Assembly: GCA_032615215.1 (NCBI GenBank)
Contig: CP128433.1
Coordinates: 2,129,501 to 2,193,500 of the forward strand
Source: Microbulbifer sp. MKSA007
GTDB lineage: Bacteria > Pseudomonadota > Gammaproteobacteria > Pseudomonadales > Cellvibrionaceae
Length of the DNA stretch: 64,000 nt
Direction of reading: 5' to 3'
The notes under the pieces: generated by a model
Seen by the model: only the letters and a program-made list of their open reading frames with translations
What the model was told of the DNA's origin: nothing
Database searches by the model: none
Translations under genes and position numbers: made by a program
Shown here: in pieces, positions 9,045 through 17,108 of the stretch
Layout: every line of letters starts with the position of its first letter
How positions within the stretch are numbered: position 1 is the stretch's first letter

Positions 9045-9500
9045 ATGAAGCCTGATAACTTAATTGATCATCCTGAAGGCGGGAAATTTCTTCAGGTGTT
9101 TAAGTCGAGCTCAATAGTAACAAGGGAGGATGGGCAGAAGCGAAGCGCATTGACGCATATTTACTTTTCCTTACAGAAAGATGAAGTATCTAGGTTTCAC
9201 CGGGTCGAATCTGATGAGGTTTGGAATTTATATAGGGGGGAAGGCTTATATCTCTATATTTGGACTGAGGGGGATAGCTGTTTGCAAAGGACTGAGATTT
9301 CCGCAAAGAATAATATATTTTGTCATGTTGTTCCTGCTGGTGCCTGGCAGGCTGCTGAGCCAATTGGGAGTTCTGTTTTGGTCGGATGTTCGGTAGGCCC
9401 GGGGTTTGAATTTTCGGATTTCAATTTAATCAAGGTTGATGATCCTGTAGCAAAACAACTGTGTGAGATAGATAGTTGTTTGAGTCGCTTCATTCGTTAA
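9045..9500 (+). CDS. DUF985 cupin protein
   Basis: A 151-residue single-domain cupin. It follows the DUF985 (Cupin_5) pattern closely: LIDHPEGGKFLQVFKS at the start, ALTHIYFSLQKDEVSRFHRVESDEVWNLYRGE with metal-type His/Glu residues, and HVVPAGAWQAAEPIGSSVLVGCSVGPGFEFSDFNL at the end. The fold is well known but no reaction is established for most members; sugar epimerase-like or metal-dependent roles have been suggested. It sits alone between two beta-helix genes, with no sign of cotranscription. Confidence 0.8.
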   Translation: MKPDNLIDHPEGGKFLQVFKSSSIVTREDGQKRSALTHIYFSLQKDEVSRFHRVESDEVWNLYRGEGLYLYIWTEGDSCLQRTEISAKNNIFCHVVPAGAWQAAEPIGSSVLVGCSVGPGFEFSDFNLIKVDDPVAKQLCEIDSCLSRFIR

Positions 9501-9759
9501 GCCTAAAGTTTAAGCTGTAGTTACGCTTTACTATTGATGGATATTTTGGCGTAAATTTTATGGAGTCTATTTTAAGCTTTTCACTTCACGTCTATGCACG
9601 AGTTTTGATTATTTTACTTGCCCAAGCTTCTCTATGCCATTACCTTTTACATGCCAGAGCTATTGAGAATATTTTCCTATGGATATTTCACTCTTTGGGC
9701 TCAAAATGTATCCCAATATTCTTTTTTCTGATTTCAAGGATTTTTATTACCTGGGCATA

Positions 9760-9952
9760 ATGGTTATGACTAAAAATTGTTATTGGGTTTACTTCAGCTC
9801 TTTCGCATAATGTAAATGCCGATGATGTGTACGCTGATACCATTGCGAGTACAGAAATAATAAGTAAGGATCTCAATTGTAATTTGATTGGGTTAACAGT
9901 TGCTGGGCTGACCGGTAGCTCGGATTTAAGTGGCAATTGGCTGTGGTGGTGA
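9760..9952 (+). pseudogene. Remnant of a beta-helix protein (paralogue 2)
   Basis: A short damaged copy of the start of the neighbouring beta-helix genes. Reading from 9779 gives ALSHNVNADDVYADTIAS, then EIISKDLNCNLIGLTVAGLTGSSDLSGN before a stop at 9950-9952. This lines up with paralogue 3 (SGSVNADIVCGGNITTPEVLTENFSCN, then VTGPTGSLNLNG). The likely start at 9760 (MVMTK) is in another frame; dropping one A from the A run near 9772-9776 joins it into a leader peptide. The rest of the helix is missing, so this is a true remnant even if the frameshift is a sequencing error. Confidence 0.6.
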
Positions 9953-10013
9953 GTAGTAATCAATAGCTAAACAGTTTTATTAGGGGGGTACAATACTATT
10001 TTAGGAGTTCATT

Positions 10014-10887
10014 ATGAATATTTGGCAGGAAGGAACGCAGTCTAAACTATATTCTTATCTATTTTTCGGTAGTGCGTTAGTAATCTCTGGAAGTGTAAAT
10101 GCAGATATAGTGTGTGGCGGTAATATTACAACTCCAGAGGTGTTAACTGAGAACTTTTCTTGTAATTCCGGTGTAATAGTAACTGGCCCTACAGGAAGCC
10201 TGAACTTGAATGGATTTACGTTTGATTGTGAAGGAGGGGCAGGTGTCATTCTTGAAGGTACAGGAGCTGTATTATCTGGAGGTGCATCAGGAGGTACATT
10301 GGATGAATGTGGTACAGGAGTCATTGCAGCAGGTTCCGGTAGCCACACAATTACGGGTATAACATTTAGTGAGGTTTTTGGAGAAGGGGTTTTCCTCGAC
10401 TCGGACAACAATACGCTGTCTGGTTCGATTATTGATGTACCAATTGGTGGTGAAGGTGTGTTTATTAGAGGCAGTAACTCAACGGTGATAAATAACGAGA
10501 TTGTTAGTTCAGATGGATTCGGGGAAAGTGGTATCTTTTTTGATCTCGGGGCAGATAATTCGACCGTAATATCTAATAAGATAACCGGTTTTAGTGATTA
10601 TGGTATGGAAATATGTAGCAATGGTAATTTCATTGCTCAAAATACGGTTGAACTCACTGGTTTTACAGATCCTATTCCCGGCACTGCGGTAGGTATATCG
10701 TTGGCTAAGTTCGCCATTCCCATCTGCTTTTTTTGATCCGGATAGCCAATTCGGAAATGTAATTATTGGCAATATAGCAACTGATAACAACTCTACCGAT
10801 CTTGAGGATACTAATCCCTTCCCCTGCCTTAATACCTGGTTTGGCAATACGGCTGATAATATAGAAGGGGCCTGTATTGATCAATGA
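10014..10887 (+). pseudogene. Secreted parallel beta-helix protein, paralogue 3, frameshifted in a T run
   Basis: The first frame (10014-10736) encodes a leader (GSALVISGSVNA), DIVCGGNITTPEVLTENFSC, then VTGPTGSLNLNGFTFDCEGG and beta-helix rungs such as NTLSGSIIDV and NSTVINNEIVSS. It stops within the T7 run at 10728-10734. Removing one T continues the other frame as FFDPDSQFGNVIIGNIATDN, then LEDTNPFPCLNTWFGNTADN, to a stop at 10885-10887. That tail matches the end of paralogue 1 (FDLEDLNANACSNINVWRGNTF). The intact protein would be about 290 residues. The family role is unknown; see paralogue 1. Confidence 0.8.
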
Positions 10888-10991
10888 GCCGTAAAATTAT
10901 TCCCTAGAAGGCCAGCGAAATCTTATTCTTTTGACTGATGTTTGGTGAAAGGGTGCGCGGATATTAATATAAGCCTTGGCCGATTGCTAAA

Positions 10992-11021
10992 ATATCACAC
11001 CGGGATTATCCGGTGTGATAT
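10992..11021 (-). terminator. Strong hairpin between convergent genes
   Basis: ATATCACACCGG (10992-11003) and CCGGTGTGATAT (11010-11021) form a perfect 12-bp stem with a 6-base loop. On the minus strand it is followed by ATTTTA, so it most likely ends the beta-phosphoglucomutase/GH65 transcript; it could also stop transcripts from the plus strand. Confidence 0.7.
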
Positions 11022-11094
11022 AGACGTGATTAGCTCATTTAGAGGTTCGTTATATATTGGAGTCTTGCTGCTTGCATGGTAGAGCCATAGGGTT

Positions 11095-11808
11095 CTAATC
11101 TATTTTTTCGTTGGGTCGTTTATCGATATTCATATTTTGACGAATGCCGGACTCTGCTAGTACAGATAAGAAAAAGTCATTTGGTGTAAATTCCAATAGG
11201 GTTGCCAGGGTGTAGTCAGCATCTTTAAGGACATCTGGGCTGCCTATGCCTACAGCCGTCATACCATCAGCGGACTTAATTGCACTGACTCCTGCGAGCG
11301 CATCCTCAAAAGCAATGCAAAACTCTGGATCAATTCCTAGACCTTTGGCGGCGGCTAGGAATATATCTGGTGCAGGTTTAGGTGCAGATTTTTCTGGGTC
11401 TGCAATAACAGAAAAGTAACGGGATATTCCCAGGGCTTCCAATACCGCCGGCGCGTTTTTACTCGCTGAGGCGAGGCCAACCGGAATATGCTGAGAATTT
11501 AACCATGCGAGCAGTTTACCGGCGCCCGGTAACAAGTCTGCGGGAGAGAGGCTGCGAATTAATTCCTGGTAGCGGCTGTTTTTTCTAGCAGCCAGTGCGA
11601 TTTTTGCTTCTTCAGTGTAATTGCTGCTTTTTTCCCCGAGAATCACCTCAAGAGAAGCCATTCTTTCCAGGCCCTTTAAGCGCTCTTCAGTATCCGCTGT
11701 CCAGGGAAGGTTGAGCCCTTCAGCCAGCTGTTGCCATGCGATCAGGTGGAGACGTGCGGTGTCTGCAATAACGCCGTCGAGATCAAAAATTGCTGCACGA
11801 TAGATCAT
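11095..11808 (-). CDS. pgmB: Beta-phosphoglucomutase
   Basis: A 237-residue HAD-superfamily protein. The catalytic DxD is FDLDGVIADT with the paired Asp residues 9 and 11; the cap signature GLERMASLEVIL is characteristic of beta-phosphoglucomutase, as are SASKN, the Lys in KPAPDIF and the EDALAGVSAI acidic motif. It converts beta-glucose 1-phosphate to glucose 6-phosphate in the cytoplasm. Its ATG overlaps the stop of the GH65 gene by one base (TGATG), so the two are translationally coupled, which fits: the phosphorylase makes beta-glucose 1-phosphate and this enzyme feeds it to glycolysis. Confidence 0.93.
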   Translation of the reverse strand: MIYRAAIFDLDGVIADTARLHLIAWQQLAEGLNLPWTADTEERLKGLERMASLEVILGEKSSNYTEEAKIALAARKNSRYQELIRSLSPADLLPGAGKLLAWLNSQHIPVGLASASKNAPAVLEALGISRYFSVIADPEKSAPKPAPDIFLAAAKGLGIDPEFCIAFEDALAGVSAIKSADGMTAVGIGSPDVLKDADYTLATLLEFTPNDFFLSVLAESGIRQNMNIDKRPNEKID

Positions 11809-14159
11809 CAGGATACCTCCTCCATCGGTGCTATTTGAATGGTTTCTGTTTGCCCTGGTGTCTCCAGGAATAGAATTTGCTTGCCGTGATGAAGACTGAG
11901 CGCTTCACCTTTCACCAAGGTGTACCTGGCGCTGTAAGAATCGACATCGACTGCGATCGTGCGGCCACGGAATTGCAACCGGAAACGATAGCCGTCCATT
12001 CCATTGGGCAGATATGGATTGAAGTTGAGTTCATTGCCGTGCAGCCGCATGCCAGCAAATCCCTGGACCATACACATCCAGGTGCCCCCCATACAGGCAG
12101 TGTGTATACCGTGCTGGGTATTGTTGTGGTGGTTATCCAGATCCATTCGCGCAACTTGCTGGAAGTAGTTCAGCGCTTTATCCGGATACCCAACTTCACT
12201 GGCAATAATGCTGTGAATACAAGCGGATAAAGTGGAATCGTGCGTGGTGAGCGGTTCATAGAAGTCGAAATCCCGACGCTTCTGCTCAATTGAAAACTCT
12301 GAACTTTCCAGTAACAGGCCAAGAACGACATCCGCCTGCTTACAAACTTGGTGTCGATAGATCACCAGGGGATGATAGTGAAGTAACAGCGGGAATTGAT
12401 CGGCTGGCGTTTCGGCAATATTCCAGCGGGGTTTGTTTAGAAAACTATCGTCCTGAGAATGTATACCCTGCTTTTCATCGTAGGGCAGATACATGCTTTC
12501 TGCGGCCTTGGCCCAGTTATCAATTTCCTGTTTGCCGAGTTGAATACGCTGGGTTAACTCATCGCACGCTGCAGGATCGAATGATTTTAACCACTGTAAT
12601 ACTTCAACAGCATATTCAAGATGGGCCTTGGCCATCAGGTTTGTGTAGAAATTATTGTCAACCAGGGCGGTGTATTCGTCTGGTCCGGTAACCTCATTGA
12701 TACAGAACTGGTTGTCGCGAAGTGCGTTGAAGTGGCCAATCTCCAACCACATACGAGCGCCTTCTATCACGACTTCTGCGCCCTTGTTGCGCAGAAAATC
12801 GACATCACCGGTAACCCGGCAGTAATGTCGTACGGCGTAGGCAATATCCGCATTGATATGGTATTGCGCAGTGCCTGCCGGGTAATAGGCTGAGCACTCC
12901 TCACCGCCGATGGTGCGCCAGGGAAACAGTGCTCCCTTTTGAATCGACATCTCCCTCGCTCTTTTTCGTGCGGCATCGAGGATTGAGTAGCGGTATTCCA
13001 GTAGGCCGCGCGCTAATTCGGGTTGGGTGTAGAGGAAAAACGGTAGTACATAGATTTCTGTATCCCAGAAATAGTGGCCGTCATAGCCGTCACCGGAAAG
13101 TCCTTTGGCTGCAATATTGGTATTGCCATCCCGACCTAGGGATTGGAACAAGTGGTACTGGTTGAAACGTATTCCCTGCTGCAGGGCATCATTTCCACTG
13201 ACCTGAATATCGGACTCAAGCCAGAAATTGTCCATTTGTATACGCTGGGTTTCGATATGGTCCGCAAAACTTTTAGCCGCACAGCGCTCCAGGTAATGAT
13301 GCAATTCGCCTGCTGATATCGGCTCAGCATTTTGCTGTGCAAAGTAAGCGACGTACTTGGTTAGGCGAATAGGGGTGTTGCGGCGGGCAGCAAAGCGATA
13401 GTCAACCGAGACGCAGTCTTCACTGCGGAGGTTATTGGACGTGTAATCGCTGTCACTCTCACAAAGGTGCAGGGCTGCGCATCGTATAGAGAAGCCACTG
13501 CTCTTAACGGATAGAGGCAGGGCTAAATAACCATCTTCAGCTGTATTTTCCAGCCATTCGATATCTCCCCGGTCAATAGGGGAGGCTAGGCGTGGGTCCT
13601 CACTGCGTTCTGCTTGGGCAAGGTCACCATCAAGGCAGGATTGCAGGTGTACCTCTCCGTCAAAATTGATGGGTGTGAGTTCCAGTTGCAGAGCTAACAG
13701 GTTTTTCTCACTGAGGGAAACCAGGCGCTGCACTTTGAGTTCAATGGTTTTTCCTTTTGGGGAGCGCCAAGTGAGTTTTCTCTCGCTGATCCCCGCGGCC
13801 ATGTCCAGGCGACGCTCGTAGTTGAGCAGCTCGCCTTGGGCGAGACTAAAGCGTTCTCCATCCAAGCTGATATAAATGGTCTTGCCGTCGGGAACCGTCA
13901 ACATCCTCTGGTTGTTGCGCGCGTAGCCATAAGCAGACTCACCATAGGTGATAGGTTCGCTGGCGTAGACTCCATTCAGGTAACAACCATCCGTGAAGGG
14001 TTCTGGATCGAAACCCTCCTCAAAGGTACCGCGTAAGCCGATATAGCCATTACCGAGGGAGAATAGGGTGGCATTGAGGCTGTAATCTTCGGGCTGGAAG
14101 GTGTCCTCCACCAAGTCCCAGGGGTGGATCTTGTGTTTGATTTGTTGTTTTTGCTTCAT
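11808..14159 (-). CDS. Glycoside hydrolase family 65 disaccharide phosphorylase
   Basis: About 783 residues, the normal size for GH65 inverting phosphorylases (maltose, kojibiose, nigerose or trehalose phosphorylase). The order is HPWDL start, beta-sandwich N-domain, helical linker, (alpha/alpha)6 barrel with HYFWDTEIYVLPFF, FPWRTIGGEE, the NEVTGPDEYT catalytic motif (Glu489 from this start) and HYHPLVIYRHQVCKQADVVLG (phosphate site), then a C-terminal beta domain. The reaction is disaccharide plus phosphate to beta-glucose 1-phosphate plus sugar; the exact disaccharide cannot be fixed by eye, though maltose or kojibiose are likely. I chose the ATG at 14159 because homologues start near the HPWxL motif; an in-frame ATG at 14225 adds a Gly/Pro-rich stretch. 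Confidence 0.9.
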   Translation of the reverse strand: MKQKQQIKHKIHPWDLVEDTFQPEDYSLNATLFSLGNGYIGLRGTFEEGFDPEPFTDGCYLNGVYASEPITYGESAYGYARNNQRMLTVPDGKTIYISLDGERFSLAQGELLNYERRLDMAAGISERKLTWRSPKGKTIELKVQRLVSLSEKNLLALQLELTPINFDGEVHLQSCLDGDLAQAERSEDPRLASPIDRGDIEWLENTAEDGYLALPLSVKSSGFSIRCAALHLCESDSDYTSNNLRSEDCVSVDYRFAARRNTPIRLTKYVAYFAQQNAEPISAGELHHYLERCAAKSFADHIETQRIQMDNFWLESDIQVSGNDALQQGIRFNQYHLFQSLGRDGNTNIAAKGLSGDGYDGHYFWDTEIYVLPFFLYTQPELARGLLEYRYSILDAARKRAREMSIQKGALFPWRTIGGEECSAYYPAGTAQYHINADIAYAVRHYCRVTGDVDFLRNKGAEVVIEGARMWLEIGHFNALRDNQFCINEVTGPDEYTALVDNNFYTNLMAKAHLEYAVEVLQWLKSFDPAACDELTQRIQLGKQEIDNWAKAAESMYLPYDEKQGIHSQDDSFLNKPRWNIAETPADQFPLLLHYHPLVIYRHQVCKQADVVLGLLLESSEFSIEQKRRDFDFYEPLTTHDSTLSACIHSIIASEVGYPDKALNYFQQVARMDLDNHHNNTQHGIHTACMGGTWMCMVQGFAGMRLHGNELNFNPYLPNGMDGYRFRLQFRGRTIAVDVDSYSARYTLVKGEALSLHHGKQILFLETPGQTETIQIAPMEEVS

Positions 14160-14251
14160 ACCACTTTCACTGGATTGGAGATTGGGTCCTAGGGCCGGGC
14201 CTGCTGGGCCTTCGGCAACTGGCATTCAGTCTATCCGTAGTTGATGTCTTT

Positions 14252-14267
14252 TTGCAATCGATTGCAA
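14252..14267. promoter_or_regulatory. LacI-type operator 1
   Basis: A perfect 16-bp palindrome, TTGCAATCGATTGCAA, just upstream of the GH65 gene. It has the central CG of LacI/GalR-family operators. The LacI-family gene at 15919 is the obvious candidate repressor. Confidence 0.8.
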
Positions 14268-14430
14268 GTCTGGGGTTAAGCCTGACTGATACTAGAAGAT
14301 AGACCTGATTTTCATCTCCGAAAAGTCTGTAAGCTACTGAAAAATAATGGTTATTTTCTTTTCCTGGGTCAATTGCCAGTTGTTTTGTGACTGATCGGCA
14401 TAAGGCATTCCCAAATTTTTATTGGTTTTT

Positions 14431-14446
14431 ATGCAAACGATTGCAA
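14431..14446. promoter_or_regulatory. LacI-type operator 2
   Basis: ATGCAAACGATTGCAA, a near copy of operator 1 with the same spacing and central CG, 179 bases away on the side of the MFS gene. Two sites in one divergent gap would allow joint control of both arms, possibly with looping. Confidence 0.8.
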
Positions 14447-14587
14447 ATTTTTGTCTGACTGATACATACTGGGTATCTTCAGGCATCTGGGAGAAGTCGC
14501 CTTTCTCCACAAAGTCTGGGTAAAAAATGTACAATAACAGGTTGGTACGGCTGACTGCCTAAACCACAGAGCCAGATAGAATCCACT

Positions 14588-15847
14588 ATGAAGAATCAGC
14601 GCATACTCCTATCTCTATTCACTATCTACTTTGTCTTTGCCATTTTGTTGAACAGCGTGGGTACTGTGATCCTGCAGGTAATCAATACCTATGGGGTGAG
14701 TAAATCTGCTGCGAGTGTGCTGGAGGGGTTCAAGGATATCCCCATCGGTATAGTGTCTTTCCTGATTGCTTCCCAGCTTCCCCGATTGGGGTTTAAGCGG
14801 GCGATGCTGGCGGGGTTGGCAATCGTCACCCTGGCTTGTACAGCTATGCCCCTGTTACCCGGGTTTTGGACGGCGAAGTTACTGTTCTTGTCCGTGGGTG
14901 TTGCGTTCGCATTGGTAAAGGTTGCCGCATACTCCACCGTGGGATTGTTAGCGCAGGGCCGCAGCGCACATGCGAGCCTTCTAAACACCCTGGAGGGGGT
15001 GTTTATGGTGGGAGTTCTCAGTGGCTACTGGCTGTTTAGCGCTTTTATTGATTCATCGAACCAAGGGTCGACTGCCTGGCTCAATGTGTATTGGGTGCTG
15101 GCGGTGGTCTGTGTGATTGCATTTGTATTGCTCTGGTGCACAGAGCTTGATGAATCCGGGGCGCGAATCGAAGAGGCTAGCCCGAAACAGGACTTTATCG
15201 CGATGATAAAGTTGATGGCCAAACCTCTGGTATACATCTACGTGATCTCCGTATTTTTCTATGTATTGATTGAGCAGGGGATAGGAAGTTGGTTGCCGAC
15301 CTTTAATAATGAAATTCTTAAGCTGCCGGCTGCAATGAGTGTTCAGGCTGCAAGTATCTTTGCCGCAGGGCTGGCGTTGGGGCGACTTGGTGCCGGTGTG
15401 ATGATGCGCAAAGTACACTGGTACCCGATGCTGAATGTGTGCTTAGTTGCGATGGGATTACTGGTGGTCGTTAGCCTGCCCCTGGCGAGTAATATTGTGG
15501 CGAATCCCGATGTAAACTGGCTCAGTGCTCCAGTGGCGGCTTTTGTTTTACCGCTGATTGGCTTGTTTATGGCACCTGTGTATCCAGCTATCAATTCTGT
15601 GATGCTCAGTTCCTTGCCCACCCACCAGCACTCTGCAATGACAGGTTTACTGGTGATTTTTTCTGCGCTGGGCGGTACAACTGGCTCACTGATTACCGGG
15701 TCGGTTTTCGAGGCCTTTGATGGCCAGGTGGCTTTCTACTTATCCTTGGTACCCATCACAGTGATTCTGATTACCCTGTTCTTTTTCCGTCGCGCCGTAG
15801 AGCGGGGGGATGAGACGCTTGAGGCCTCAGCCCCCCTGGCTGGGTAG
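14588..15847 (+). CDS. MFS sugar transporter of the GH65 locus
   Basis: A 419-residue major facilitator with 12 predicted membrane segments, a central cytoplasmic loop near residues 190-210 (ELDESGARIEEASPKQ) and features of the FHS/FucP-like group rather than drug exporters (LLNTLEGVFMVGVLSGYW, FMAPVYPAINSVMLSSLP). It probably imports the disaccharide or oligosaccharide that GH65 phosphorolyses in the cytoplasm. It is divergent from GH65/pgmB and followed after about 70 bases by the LacI-type regulator in the same direction. The ATG at 14588 follows AGATAGAA, a weak binding site. The substrate is inferred from context. Confidence 0.8.
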   Translation: MKNQRILLSLFTIYFVFAILLNSVGTVILQVINTYGVSKSAASVLEGFKDIPIGIVSFLIASQLPRLGFKRAMLAGLAIVTLACTAMPLLPGFWTAKLLFLSVGVAFALVKVAAYSTVGLLAQGRSAHASLLNTLEGVFMVGVLSGYWLFSAFIDSSNQGSTAWLNVYWVLAVVCVIAFVLLWCTELDESGARIEEASPKQDFIAMIKLMAKPLVYIYVISVFFYVLIEQGIGSWLPTFNNEILKLPAAMSVQAASIFAAGLALGRLGAGVMMRKVHWYPMLNVCLVAMGLLVVVSLPLASNIVANPDVNWLSAPVAAFVLPLIGLFMAPVYPAINSVMLSSLPTHQHSAMTGLLVIFSALGGTTGSLITGSVFEAFDGQVAFYLSLVPITVILITLFFFRRAVERGDETLEASAPLAG

Positions 15848-15918
15848 CAGGGTGGTTTTACAAACTTGGGCGACGGGCCTAAGATGGCATTTTTCCCGCG
15901 AACAAGGTGAAGTACGCC

Positions 15919-16998
15919 ATGCCCAAGGGGTCCTCCTCTCCCGTTTCCATGTCCGATATTGCTCGGTTGGCGGGAGTTTCTGAATCTACTGTTTCGCGAG
16001 CGCTGAACGATAATCCATTGATTAACGAAAAGACTCGCGAGCGTATTCAAAAAATCGCGAGCTCCATGAATTACAAAATCAATGAGAGCGCGCGAAACTT
16101 ACGCCTGCAACGCAGCCATACAATTTCGGTTGTGATTAATACGGGGCGCAGTGGCGGCCAGACATTTTCTGATCCATTTATGATCGATATGATCGGTTCA
16201 ATTGCTGATCGCCTTGCGGTGCATAAATACGATTTACTGTTTTCCAGCAGTATCGCCAGCCGCTCGGATTGGCATTCTTATCTGATGAGTTCCAGGCGGG
16301 CTGATGGCGTTATTGTGATTGGCCAGGGGGTGGATGATACCCCACTTCGTGATCTGCAGCAGCAGGGGGACCCTCTTGTTGTCTGGGGAGGGACCTCAAC
16401 GCAGGGGGCCGAATATTGCATCGTTAGTAGTGACAATCAAATGGGCGGGCGTCAGGCCACAGAGCACTTAATGAGCTTGGGGCGGCGGCGAATACTCTTT
16501 CTCGGCGACACAGCTCACCCGGAGGTCAATGGGCGCTTTGAAGGTTACTGTGCCGCGCTCAATGAAGCTGATCTGTCTGGCACTACCAGGCAGTTGACCG
16601 CCGGTTTCTCCAGTGAAAGTGGTTATCAATCCATTATCGACCTGGTTGCGCAGGAAGGGCTTAGTTTTGATGGCATTTTCGCCGCCAGTGACAGTATCGC
16701 TATGGGGGCGATAAAAGCGCTACAGGCCCGTGGCTATAAGGTGCCGGAAGATGTCGGCATAGTGGGTTTTGACGATATCCCAATCGCGCCGTTTTTTACC
16801 CCTCCCCTGACAACCGTTCGCCAGAACATCCACCGAGGTGGTGAATTGATGGTGGAGAAAATGATGGAACTCCTCTCTGGAAAATCGGCGATGCCAGATG
16901 TACTACCTACCGAGTTGGTAGTGCGGGGTTCTTGTGGTGCCAATCCGGATTACCAGCCTGTAGAGGAGTTCTTTCAAGACACTTCAGGTGAGCGTTAG
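15919..16998 (+). CDS. LacI/GalR-family repressor
   Basis: A 359-residue LacI-family regulator. The N-terminal HTH reads VSMSDIARLAGVSESTVSRALND, followed by the hinge SARNLRLQRSHTISVVI and a periplasmic-binding-protein-like sugar domain with IFAASDSIAMGAIKAL and VGFDDIPIAPFFTPPLTTV, both hallmarks. It most likely binds the two TTGCAA-type palindromes at 14252 and 14431 and represses GH65/pgmB and the MFS gene until the sugar is present. The ATG at 15919 has AAGGTGA 8 bases upstream; the GTG at 15907 overlaps that site and is less likely. Confidence 0.92.
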   Translation: MPKGSSSPVSMSDIARLAGVSESTVSRALNDNPLINEKTRERIQKIASSMNYKINESARNLRLQRSHTISVVINTGRSGGQTFSDPFMIDMIGSIADRLAVHKYDLLFSSSIASRSDWHSYLMSSRRADGVIVIGQGVDDTPLRDLQQQGDPLVVWGGTSTQGAEYCIVSSDNQMGGRQATEHLMSLGRRRILFLGDTAHPEVNGRFEGYCAALNEADLSGTTRQLTAGFSSESGYQSIIDLVAQEGLSFDGIFAASDSIAMGAIKALQARGYKVPEDVGIVGFDDIPIAPFFTPPLTTVRQNIHRGGELMVEKMMELLSGKSAMPDVLPTELVVRGSCGANPDYQPVEEFFQDTSGER

Positions 16999-17108
16999 TC
17001 GCAGGCTCTCACCATTTTGTTTGCCAGCAGGGGCGTAGTTAGTGTCCCTGCCGTTTCCCGAGTTTGAGCCACACTTGTAACACCGAACTCTGTGGCTGGA
17101 CTCGAAAC

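Larger units (their letters stand above)
14252..14535 (+). repeat. Diverged duplication inside the divergent promoter region
   Basis: Two stretches share the same order of short elements. The first (14252 to about 14345) has operator 1, then CTGACTGATAC, then TCTCCGAAAAGTCTG. The second (14431 to about 14535) has operator 2, then CTGACTGATAC, then TCTCCACAAAGTCTGGGTAA. The order and spacing suggest an old duplication of one regulated promoter, now serving both arms. This is read by eye and is not an alignment. Confidence 0.5.

Noticed and set aside
9560..9760. A 66-codon hydrophobic plus-strand frame between the cupin and the beta-helix remnant
   Set aside because: No ribosome binding site, no family pattern, and composition typical of AT-rich noncoding DNA.
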